Positions 11,301 to 21,395 of a DNA stretch of 64,000 nucleotides are shown one piece after another. The stretch's first letter is position 1. Every line of letters starts with the position of its first letter. The position numbers were made by a program, and so were the translations under genes. The stretch is from Marsupella aquatica (Eukaryota > Marchantiophyta), in the NCBI GenBank assembly GCA_973895155.1, contig OZ316898.1, positions 19,840,001-19,904,000 on the forward strand. The letters are read 5' to 3'. Under the pieces are notes generated by a model. The model ran no database searches. It was given only the letters and a program-made list of their open reading frames with translations, and was not told the origin of the DNA.

Positions 11301-13643
11301 ATCATAGCTGACAAGACCCGAGTCAACAACCTCTCTCAGCAAACCAGTACTGATAACCTCTGCATCCATCTGCCAAGAGACACAAATTAAAAACCATGTA
11401 TAACAAGACCTCCAAGTCGTATATTTCCAGACCCGACATGCCTGTAAGACACAAAACAGAGGCTGCCTATGTTGTAAAGTAGATTACCCAAACAAACGTA
11501 ACTCCTAGGTAGGTTCACAAGAAAAAGCACCAGCCGAGGCACTTCTAATACCAGAGCGAGAGTTTTAACTTACCCCAAGATCAACTAGAGTGTGAGCAAC
11601 AGCTAATGCTCGAGTCAAAGGTGTCCGGCCACTATCATCTGGTGAGATTTGCTGGAATGCCATAACTGTAAGCTTCAGAGCTCGAAGAAGAAGATCGGAA
11701 CCACTATTTCTTGAGAACTCAGGTGGCAACCTCCCAGCCAGGCCATCCCAGGCTGCAACTAATTCGACCACTCTTCTTCCACCGGGAAGCTCTGCCAGAG
11801 GTCTCAACGCTTGCAACTCACTTCTTCCCCACTCATTCTGCCCACCACTACCAAACCCAACACTGACCGTGGAGGCCTCCTCTGCTACTTCAACTTCTAT
11901 TACATCCTCCGAAAAATTTCTCACCACCTCTGTACCAGCAGAGTAGAAATCACTCCTCTCTGACCCGAGTGTCTGGGCCCCCAGTTGAGATCCAAAATTA
12001 GCCTCATTACTTGTTGCAGGAATGCTATCCGGCCTTCTCTGAATTTGGGGAACATTATTCCTTAGCAAACTTGACTCTAGCAACCTTCGTCCGTCCTCTT
12101 CTGGTGTGGCTGAAACCCTTTGCATAGTTGCTGTAGTATTCTCCCCTCTATATTCTTCTCGTGTACTAATGTCCTCTTTGGAGACCAAACCCAAGTGCTC
12201 CTCCAAGTCAACCACGCCATTCTTCCCCAAAATTTGAACCCTTCTCCGACCTTCACCATGTCGCTGCTTTCTGTTCCTATCTCTGTATTGACCCTTTGCA
12301 TTATCTGCTCCATCCTCGGTACCGGCGAGTCCATTGTCTACGACATCCTGAACACGGTATTGGACTTCGGATACATGCTTTCTTCTCGGCCCGGCTTTAC
12401 CACTGGAGTCTTTCAACCCAACACTGACCCCACTTTGTCTACCATGAGAATTCCGTAATCGCACACCTGCTTCTACTCTATCTAAAGAGAAGGTCTTAAT
12501 CAAATTCCCTCTGCTGTTTATATTCTTAATGTTGCTTACACTCCTCAAAGTCACGACTACTGACTCAGAGATTCCACCAATTCGCTCTGGCAGATCAACT
12601 CCTCGAAGTAATCTAACCTGCAGAGCGGAGAAGAAAAACAAAAGGTGAATCAGCAGCCATAAGAAGTGCACAATGACTTGCAAATGGAAAGGCATGATGA
12701 CACCGACCTAATAATGCGTCCAGAAGCAGACCTATCACTAACGTCACATTACGTTTCACTACTCTCCGAGCTAATTACTTGGAGTCCCTCGGAATGTTTT
12801 GCCAAAAGAAAATCATGTGTCCTGATGATGCATGCACAGTTGGTGTTCCTGTGTTACTTGACGCAGGCTCAGCGAGCTGTTCGGCTCAGGGGTGAACAGA
12901 ATTGTCAATTAGTATAATGTTGAGAACACTTTATGGTGGTTTATCAAAGTAGGTTTCCCTTCAGCATTTGTTTTTGCTCCTGCATACCACTAACAGGTTA
13001 CTCGGTGGTAAATATCTGCTGGGAGGAGCTGCTCTGAAGGCAGTCCAATCAAAAACTCCGATGAGCCCGTGGCAAGGAGATAAAACCATTTGATCAACGC
13101 TTATTCAATGCCTAGATCGCCGTTTTGTAACGTAGACAACACGCTTGCTACTCTTTTCCAAATACTTTTTTCCAAATTGGCAAAATTTGTTTGGACAACT
13201 TCCACTCGTCTTCAGAATTCGAGAGAGCTCTCAGCTAGACAAACTGTGGATCGTGCATTCTATGCTGAATAACTTCCTTCAACGAACAAGACCTTCTTCG
13301 CAAATGGATAAGTCATTCAGACTTAGTTCAGATCAACGTTGATTAATATCAATTCCGAACTATGTTTTAAAGACAGTGGCGTGGATTCTTTCATAGTGTT
13401 TCCGAAGTGCAGTGGCACTATTGCCCAGCAGGCACGCTTGCAGCCTGGGGGCAGGACATTCCAGAATCTCGCCGAGGTGAGGTGGGAGAAATTTCAGCGA
13501 AACTAGATTTTCTAAGCTGTGCTGGTGTAATCGTGGAAACCGATCAGGATGGATTGTACCTGAGACGAGGGGCAGCAAGGCTGTGCACCATGGATGTGCA
13601 ACGAACTCACGCTACATCCGCATGGCGACATCCCTCTTCTCAT
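5312..13643 (-). CDS. CRSH: CRSH-type ppGpp synthetase fused to EF-hands and a C-terminal TPR domain
   Basis: Predicted exons, high to low: 13643-13560, 12617-11574, 11369-10428, 10066-9770, 9674-8991, 8569-8503, 8347-8169, 7796-7545, 7370-7269, 6639-6529, 6136-6035, 5844-5743, 5620-5312. Every junction has GT-AG ends and the frame stays open (all phase 0 except one phase 1), giving about 1,424 aa. Order: transit-peptide-like start; poorly conserved region; RSH domain (about residues 310-690) with synthetase motifs GRYKSRFSTMRKLLKDGRKPEEVYDVLGLRV, KENGYESLHLAV and MEIQIRT; two EF-hand loops (residues about 737 and 771); the short helix that normally ends CRSH; a polar linker; about ten TPR/HAT-like repeats; a basic tail. 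The hydrolase HD pair is replaced (LLREVV), as in known CRSH, so it should only make ppGpp, under calcium control, in plastids. Angiosperm CRSH stops after the EF-hand helix at about 580 aa. Starts at 13706 or 13631 are also possible. Confidence 0.85.
5621..8569 (-). other. TPR/HAT-like repeat block (exons 6-12) of the CRSH-TPR gene
   Basis: Successive repeats show the signature AWA.. E...GN...AR.LF.RAL..DP.N, for example AWAKFEATRGN and ALAHMERKCGNLEKARKLLQKAL. Exons at 7269-7370, 6035-6136 and 5743-5844 are each exactly 102 bp (34 codons), one repeat per exon, phase 0 at both ends. The repeats resemble those of plastid RNA-stability proteins of the HCF107/Mbb1 type. That similarity is my reading, not a search result. 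Confidence 0.85.
7890..7966. repeat. 38-bp tandem duplication inside intron 7 of the CRSH-TPR gene
   Basis: The phrase 'taccataactataaatagg' recurs 38 bases apart. It lies in the intron 7797-8168. Confidence 0.9.
9770..10066 (-). other. EF-hand pair exon (exon 4) of the CRSH-TPR gene
   Basis: Ninety-nine codons. Both 12-residue loops are canonical: DKNQDGVISVEE and DLNTDGSVSSEE, with acidic or Asn ligands at positions 1, 3 and 5 and Glu at position 12. In the CRSH family this pair makes ppGpp synthesis calcium dependent. Confidence 0.95.
10428..11369 (-). other. RelA/SpoT synthetase exon (exon 3) of the CRSH-TPR gene
   Basis: This 314-codon exon starts at MDAEVIS and covers the rest of the inactive HD-like half and the whole synthetase half. 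It aligns by eye throughout with the CRSH family: LLREVVDSG where hydrolases have an HD, YKSR...RKLLKDGRKPEEVYDVLGLRVI, KDYIANRKENGYESLHLAV and MEIQIRTVEMD. It ends with a CAG|GT donor after DPEQ and joins the EF-hand exon in phase 0. Confidence 0.93.
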
Positions 13644-14803
13644 CCACTCCCCCTCTAACTTGAATCCACCGGTAGAGTTCCCGTCCCACGCGCGAAATTG
13701 AATCAAGCCCAGCTCTTCCCAAGACTTGTCGGCAAATTATAGATAGAAGGACAACCAGAAGACCACGGTTGAGCTCATGCAATTCAGCTCTCAGCTTTCA
13801 GCTCTCCTTCGATCCTTCGATCCTCCTACTGTAATGTACAATACAATGCTTTGACTCGCACCCAACAACCTCACTCCAATCTTAAAAAACCCTAGAAACC
13901 CGCACCTTCTAGTGACCGCCAGAAGGAAGTTTCTCACACCACGCGGCCAAAAAAACACGAACGTGACACTAATGCGGAGGTGAGCACAGGCAGCTTGGGG
14001 AGAAGCAGAGAAATCCCCCAAAAGGAATCCACGCACGACTCGACACCTATCATGGGGAACGCAGCCAGCCGAGCAGGGCGAAGCAAGCAAGCCAAGGAGG
14101 AGACTGATTCCCGAGGAGCAAAAGAAAAGTGGATCTAGTAGTACTGACGTGGAGCGAAAGGAAGCGAACTCCCGCTGCGGATTCCTGGGCGCAAACCAGC
14201 AGACGAAAAAAAGAATGCGGATCCACCTCCTGTCACGGGGACTGACGTGGACCGAGGAGGAGTTCGGAATTGGCACAGCAATCGGACCGAAGCAAATCGG
14301 GCCGAAGCAATCGAAGAAGCGAACTCTCTTCTCGAGCTGCAGAGGAGGAGCAGAGTGCCAAATCAATGGTGTCTAGGTTCGGTTTCGGTGGATTGCTGCT
14401 GGCCTCGAAGTGGAGCTCGAGGATTGGCGAAAGGGGGACGAACAGAGGATCCTCTGCCTCTTGTCGGGAGAGCGCACGTGGCGCTCGGCGTCCCTCACGA
14501 CGCTGGGACGGAACACGGGGACGAAGGAGCGAGGGAGGTCCGGAGGCTGGTGTCCAGTCAAACCCGAGGGGTGACGGAGGTCGGGCGAATGGGAGCAAAG
14601 ATGTCTATTCGGTGATGACGTGGCGTTCTTTCGTGGGGGGCCGGCGGCATCGGGACGGTCCCCGCCGGCGTGTGGCTTCCTCCCGATCTGCTACAGGGTG
14701 GGGTGGGTTACTTGGCACCACATCTTCTGAGGAGACCCTACCATGGTGGTTTTTAGTTAATGTTTTTGTTTTTTTTTTGTGTTTAGCTAGGTGGCATTGA
14801 AGC
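13644..14803. promoter_or_regulatory. GC-rich upstream region of the CRSH-TPR gene
   Basis: This interval upstream of the minus-strand CRSH start is clearly more GC- and CpG-rich (about 13900-14750) than its surroundings, with long open frames on both strands that show no family signature. I read it as 5' UTR and promoter of the CRSH gene, possibly bidirectional. No clear TATA box was placed. Confidence 0.4.
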
Positions 14804-15520
14804 GCTTGTGTGAAGGAGAAGATGTTGACAAGATTCCTTATCGACTGTAGCTTTCCTTATCCTAGATGACAAGAAACTTCCACCAAAATTAATAGATGAG
14901 GAAAAAACAAAGTAAAATGAAAGGAACGAAAGAGAGTTCCAAAGAGTAGAAACACCAAACATAGGAAAAGAAAAACAAGTGCAATTCTAGAAAAAGAAGA
15001 AGATACAGGGAAAAGTGTAAATATTACATGAGTGCGAATTCAAGTACTACTGTAGTGTTCACATTGGAAAATTTGACAAAAGCTAATGATCCACATCCAA
15101 TGTCCTAACTAAATCAGAACTTGAGACAGAAATGTACTCTGAGGAGGAATGTACTTTGAGAAGGCTAGTGTCTGTCCATATAATGCGGATGGTTTGGTCT
15201 TTGTGTGTCACCTTGTGTGAAGGAGAAAGATGTTCACAAAATTATTTATCTAATTTTCCTCTATTAGTATGGAGAGTAGCTCTCCCTAGATTGAAGGAAT
15301 GTTTCATTCTAATTATCATATGCCCTTGTGTGAAGGAGAAGATGTTGACAATATTCCTTATCTAGTTTAACTAATTCTAGTCCTAGATTATTCTAATATG
15401 GATAGTTAGTACTATTTGTGTCACCTTGTGTGAAGGAGAAAGATGCTGAGAATACTAGCTATCCAATTTTCTTTTGTATGGAGAGTTAGCTCTCCCTGGA
15501 TTTAAGGGTAATTAGTTCTG
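14804..15520. repeat. four dispersed-tandem copies of a CTTGTGTGAAGGAGAA repeat
   Basis: Copies begin near 14804, 15211, 15323 and 15423. Each has the motif, then 'gatgttgacaa' and a 'ccttatctag/ccaattttc' tail. Two also carry a short inverted repeat 'ggagagtagctctcc'-like segment. No coding signal. Confidence 0.8.
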
Positions 15521-18083
15521 GCTAATGGAGTCTGAGTGTGGCTAGGTGGAAAAATAGCTAATTAAAGACTGGCCATGTGTTGCACAAGTGACTAAGATTT
15601 CTCAGTGAGGGGGACTCTTGCTAATTTTTGCCACTAGAAGCAAAATTGGACCCTACTCCCTACCATACCCAAGGAGCAAGAGGTAGTTGTCCACATCCTT
15701 TGCAAAAGCCTGGCTATACAAGCAATAACACCATGTAGAAAGGAGATTATATTGAGTTAAACAAGGGAGTGCAATGAAGGGTAATCAGTACTCCTATTAA
15801 CCCAAAATTTAGTTTGTAGACCCCTTATTTACTAGAGAGTATGCTATTGTTAGGCATTTACTCTTACGTCTAGGGTTACGATTGGAACCATAGGTACGCC
15901 TAACCTTAGTCGCAAACTTGGTTAGGTTAGTCATGATGTACATTATATCCCAAGCGGTGTTTGTTGGGATAGAAGAAACTTAGGCTCATTGTTACAAAGC
16001 CAGTTGAGAGGATAGGGAGATCTTATATTGCAAAGACTTGGTATGGCCAACGGGCCTGGAGTGCAAATAATAAGCTCTCGTCCACGTGTTCCCGTGAATG
16101 TAGCCTGAGCTGAGGTGAACTGTGTATCTTTCTGTGTCACTTGTGCATTGGATGATTGGGTTTGTCATTGTGAATGTTATCTTTGCTCAACAACTATCAA
16201 TACCCTACAATTTCTCTTCTTTCGCTCCTGGGGAAATGAAGTAAAGAACATCACGGGAACAATATTGGGCATAAGTAGCCAACATTTGCCTTTAGTTGTA
16301 GTTTAATTTCCTTTATCTTCAAAGATCTGATAGTTGTCCTGAAGATCAAGAAATATCATAGGGTTTCCATAATACTAATAGTATTTATTTGTTTTAACCT
16401 TTGTGTTTCCTACTACATGTCCCCCTCATTGGATTCATGCGCGCCAAAAAACAATCTACCACAACTTCTCACTCCTAGGCTTCAATTGATTCATACATTG
16501 AACTTTCAAATTTCAATAGTAGTGGCCAACCCTAGGAAACAAAAGCTCAACTAAAAATCAACAAAAGTGGAAATTACTCAGTCAGTGGCTAAAGCTCAAC
16601 AAAGCCCAACTAAATCTAAAGTTGCAACCTTATATTTCTTTCCACCCATGATACCTCTCACTGTTATGCTTTACTCTCCCAGTCCTAGCTTTCATTGTTC
16701 CTTTGTTGTTAGTTTAGAGTGCACACCATCACATTAATTATCAACATCTGATTTCATTCGTCAACAGCTTAAGAAATGTGACGGAGTGTGAGATGGAGTG
16801 CACCTTTTCTTGTGACCATTGTGCACCGTTGTCCACCATCCTCTTAGTTTGTTAGTCAATGATCAATCAAATGTGTGAATCAATTAGACCTAACAGCTAA
16901 AATGACTGGTTATTGTTTTTTAAGTAAACAAATTCAATAAAAAAACGTACTCATTTTACTTGCTCAAACGTAAACAAATTGCTACAATTTGTTACTTTTT
17001 TTCCCCCACTCTTTGCCATCTGATATGTGAATCATTTATTGATTTTCCCAAAATTTTAATGTTTCCAAGTCTAACTGGTCATCTGGTGTCACCACCAAAC
17101 AGTAAGGGCCACGTTTGTTACTAGCCACAAACACTATCATCCATGTTTGTGGCAGAAACCACTGAGGTGGCACGATGATGTGCTAAATTTTTTGGAAAGA
17201 ACTTGTTATGGGGGCCCATGCAATGAGTGTGTAAATTCTTGCACCATCACAACGTGACTCGAGAAACTCTACTAGTAGACAGTCAAAGTTGTGGGGAAAT
17301 GTTGTGAACTCAACATTGTATCATTGTGGTTGCCCATTCAATCTGCGCCAACAGAATGGCTGGTGACTCCGGCATCCCAAAGTAGTTCTGGCAGTGTGAG
17401 ACCATAAAACCCATAGTGGTTCAACTCAGAGTCTTAGCCTGGATTTGTGCCTTAGTAAGTTAGAGTTGACTCAACTCCATTTGGCCTACCTACAACTCTA
17501 TAGTGTTCTTTTTTAGTTTTTGCGAGGGTTGATCGAATGGACTTGAATGTACTAAGGCTGTGTTGTCTTTAGGGTGACTCTGAGTCAAACTGAATGTTTC
17601 CGGCCTTACAAACTTAAATTAGTAACAAGATTTCCAAATAGCTAATTCACAAACATTTATTTTTACCCTGACAATGACATTCTTGCCTCATTTTGTTATT
17701 GGGGACCGTCATAACAAAGGTGCCAGCCTAGCTTGTGTATCCTGAAACCCCCTCATTAAATAGCATGTTCAGCCTGAAACATGCTTCATTTTAGTCTTGT
17801 AGTGATGTGTAAGTGATCTAATTTGTTTAGGGGATAAAACATCTTAAGAATGTATGGGAGAGGCTAGGCACGTAGATGGCTTTGGTTGAGTTTTACATAT
17901 TACTGTCTTCAAGAAAGCTTTCTTACAATTGCTAAAACCAAGTGATGAGAGTACGTGCATTGCAGAGGAAGTGCTCCAGCAGTTGTACTACTAAAGAATA
18001 TACTAAAGATCTTTAGTGTGAACTGAACTAGGTTGCAATTAATATAATCAGGGAAGTACATATGCTTTGGATATAATTTTTTC
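15521..18083. other. non-coding AT-rich stretch
   Basis: I found no gene, RNA gene or recognisable transposon here. Confidence 0.5.
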
Positions 18084-18086
18084 CAA

Positions 18087-18164
18087 GTAAATGTACTGAA
18101 GCACAAGTTATCCCCAATAGTAGCTGTAAATGTACTGAAGCACAAGTTATCCCCAATAGTAGCC
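18087..18164. repeat. 39-bp tandem duplication
   Basis: Two adjacent copies of a 'gtaaatgtactgaagcac...' unit, nearly identical. Confidence 0.92.
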
Positions 18165-18549
18165 TCACTCATTGACTAAGAAAGACCCTGCCTTTGTGTA
18201 CAGTTATATATATGTATATGTTTACATAGTAAAAGCTTGATAACCCTAGTTACACTAATAATGTACCCCACTTAGTGGCTAAGAACAAACCTTACCATTA
18301 GTGCGATCAGTAGTAGGAGTTCTACAATGCAACCATCAGGACCCAAAGCACAGTTAGAAATAATGTCGATGACTGACAACACAGCCCAGAGCCCATTATG
18401 CTGCACAGGCCATAGGAGTCCCCCGAGGAGTTCTTGGGCATGGCAAAGGAATTGAACTTTCCCACACCCTTAGGTTGTTCCATCAAGCACCTGTACAACT
18501 TTTGAATCTTGGAAGGACAATGCATAGAGGAGAGTGCCAAATTTGAGTG

Positions 18550-18735
18550 GTATTTCTGATAGATTGGTTTGAAATTGTTGGAGCGCAATTTTTGAATGGG
18601 GGAAGATGTTTGAAGCTAATCTTCTGTACGTGAGCTTTGGTGGCCGGGGCTTAACTGGTTTGAAAGTGTTCGAGCGCAGTATTTGAACAGGGGAAGAGGT
18701 TTGATGCTAATCTTTTGTACTTGAGCTTTGGTTTG
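18550..18735. repeat. diverged tandem duplication, about 97-bp period
   Basis: Two copies share 'ggtttgaaa.tgtt.gagcgca', 'ggggaaga.gtttga.gctaatctt.tgtac.tgagctttggt', with the start of a third copy at the right end. Confidence 0.8.
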
Positions 18736-19883
18736 GAACTGTTGCAAGAATTTATCTAAAAGTAAGTACGTTAATTGTCATGTTGTTCCTCATCTGGTCC
18801 TTCCATACAAGGTAAGTTGGTCCAAGTATGAGTACACATGTGTTTCCTCTCCTGGCTACAGTTTGTTGATTGAGATCTGTCTGTCGTATAACAAACATCG
18901 ATCATCAAAACCAGAGCTTAATGAGAGCTTAATAATCTAAGGTGTGGTAAATGGGTTGACCATATGTACTATGCTGTCCCGGCATTCCCTTCATGCTTGT
19001 TTGTTTGAAAGCAGAAAAAATATTTAATTAGCCAAGTTGGTTTTTGTTGGTTGGTAGATCATTTGAAGTCATTGGAGTCAGAATAAGTGAGATTTTTCAA
19101 GCCAATACTTAATGGATAGGAAATTCTTTGCAGTACAGATTGTAGCACAACCACACTGGATGTGTTTATAGGCAAAATATTCCCTAAACTGGAGTTTTCC
19201 TTGTGAATATAGAGAATCCTTTCCCGCATGATAAGATGAGGAGTCATCTAGAGGAAGTTGTGGTGACATCCCTGAGTAACCTTTTGTGTATCAATTGTCG
19301 GTTTCAAACCAGGCTCAAGGGGCCTGTGTAGATCAACCAGATCAGATGGCCGACACCTTCAACAATCATTAATTGTACTATTTTCACAGGTGAACAAAAA
19401 ACATCTATTGTCATCAAAGCATGCTATGTTTCCTCCATTAGTAAGTTCACCAATAGACCTATATAATGCATTTCTTAGTAACCAGAACTTTCAAAACGAC
19501 TGACTAAATTGGGTTGAACTTAAATAATGATTTTATGAGTATAACTCCCTCATTTTGAGTGTTTAAAAGTGAAGATGAGGATTCAAGAACAAAAACAGCC
19601 AAATCTCCCCATCCATAGTTTCATAGTATCTGGTTTGATTGTTGAGTTGTACAAACATAGAAATTGTCAGGACGTTGCAAACATCTCAAGGACAGTGTTC
19701 TTGAAGAGTTTAATTTTTACTTGCCATATCTGTCCAACCATATCTGGAGTTCAGTCTAGAGGACCAGTGCATCAGTAAAGGTCTCGAAAATGGTTTTGCT
19801 TGTGGTAAGTTTGTAAATCGAATATATTCTGGAGTTAAGTCTGGAATATCATTCTATGTAGCTGATGGACATCCCTCACATTC

Positions 19884-19922
19884 TTCTTCTTCTTCTCTTC
19901 TTCTTCTTCTTCTTCTTCTTTG
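19884..19922. repeat. (TTC)n microsatellite
   Basis: Imperfect TTC/CTT run. The matching place in unit 2 (about 30868-30888) has a shorter, degenerate run. Confidence 0.95.
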
Positions 19923-20007
19923 TAGAAGATTTATGCAAAGATATGACAATCTCTTTCCCCTTTTCCTCAGACCAATCTTTGCGGACATCAAAGAATAAGG
20001 AGTTCAG

Positions 20008-20117
20008 TGTTAGACTCTACCTCTAGCCGAATGACTGGACCAGCCAGTCACCAGACATGACTATATGTACCACCACTCATGGCTATTCAGATATTCATTC
20101 TCATTCAGACTCTAATA
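20008..20117 (+). repeat. 5' LTR of the copia element
   Basis: 110 bp, starts TGTTAGACTC and ends GACTCTAATA. Differs from the 3' LTR at two sites (C/T and T/C). Confidence 0.96.
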
Positions 20118-20133
20118 CGTTATCAGCACGAGG
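20118..20133 (+). promoter_or_regulatory. putative primer-binding site of the copia element
   Basis: The sequence right after the 5' LTR, CGTTATCAGCACGAGG, is where a tRNA primer would pair. The exact tRNA is not determined. Confidence 0.5.
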
Positions 20134-21395
20134 GCTCACCGAGCGGAGCAAAAGGAGAATCGAGAAGAAAACCTATGGCGAATTGAGTAAGGATCGAGTA
20201 AGAAGAAATTAAAGAGAACCAGCCAGAAGCATATGAAAATTAATAAGGCGGAAGCAGCAGAAACGCACTGATTCATAAGGACACCGAGAAGCGAAAAGAT
20301 CGATGCGGATCAAGAACACAATAAGGAGAAGCATGCTGAGAAGAAAATTGATCAGAACAGCATCGACAACTGAGAACTGAAAAGAGTCCAATCGAAATCA
20401 CCTTCTGAAGAGAAAGAATGGACGAGAGGCACTGTGAGGACCGATTCCTCAAGAAAATTATTGTGAGAAGAAAAAGAGGCAACGGGACCCATTCATCGAA
20501 TCAAAACTGCAGCATATCGATCAAAAGCAGTTAACGACCGGGGCAGCAAGGAGGCAGATTAACAAAGTAAAAGAGAAAACTTTAGAAGCAAAAACTGATC
20601 GAAGCCACAAACAGAAAGAGAGCACAAATCGTTGCAGAGGCCGATTGGAATCTAAAGGACAAGCGCAAACCCCTGGAAACCTGATCGAACAACGGCAGCA
20701 GATAGAGGAAGAGAGCTCGAAGTTGAAGCGGAGGCACTGAGATTCGAAAGGGTGAGAGAGAGGCAGCCACCACCTCAATCCCCATAAGGACATAACACAC
20801 AGGATTGGAACCTGAGAAAAAAGCAAAACGATTAGAAGAGGAGGACAAAAACGAAAGAATCGAAGCAGTAACAGTCACGGAAGGCCGGAGCTACAGCAAA
20901 GACCGCAGAGGAGCTTGGAAGGAGGTCGTTGAAATCAAAATTTCGCAAAATCAATCAAAAAACGTCGAGAAACCGCCGCTAAGTCAAAGAGATTTCAGTT
21001 ACAAAGGAAAAGTTGCACTTAACCATAACTGCAAAACCTAAGCGCACATCTGCATAACTGCACACCGTAACCAAGAAAAATTTACTTTACAAAGCTGCAT
21101 GTGCACTTAACCAAGGCATGAGTATATTACCACCCATAACTGCACAAACTGCACAATTCCATTACTGCATAGTTTAACAAAGGAAAAAGAAAATACAAAG
21201 GAAACTTTGCAGTTAACCAAATAGCAAGGAAAACCTAAATCCTAAGTGCAAACCCTAAAATTGAATTCTGGATTTGCATGCTCTCTCCACCCAGCCCCAC
21301 CTTGCATGCCGCAGAAATATGCTTTGTCATTTCCTACTATACTTACTAGTATATAAGCCTCAAACACCATCAAAAGGAATCAAGCCACCACCCCG

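Noticed and set aside
14233-14800. Long overlapping ORFs in the GC-rich region
   Set aside because: Both strands are open because of base composition. No family signature. Better explained as promoter and 5' UTR of the CRSH gene.
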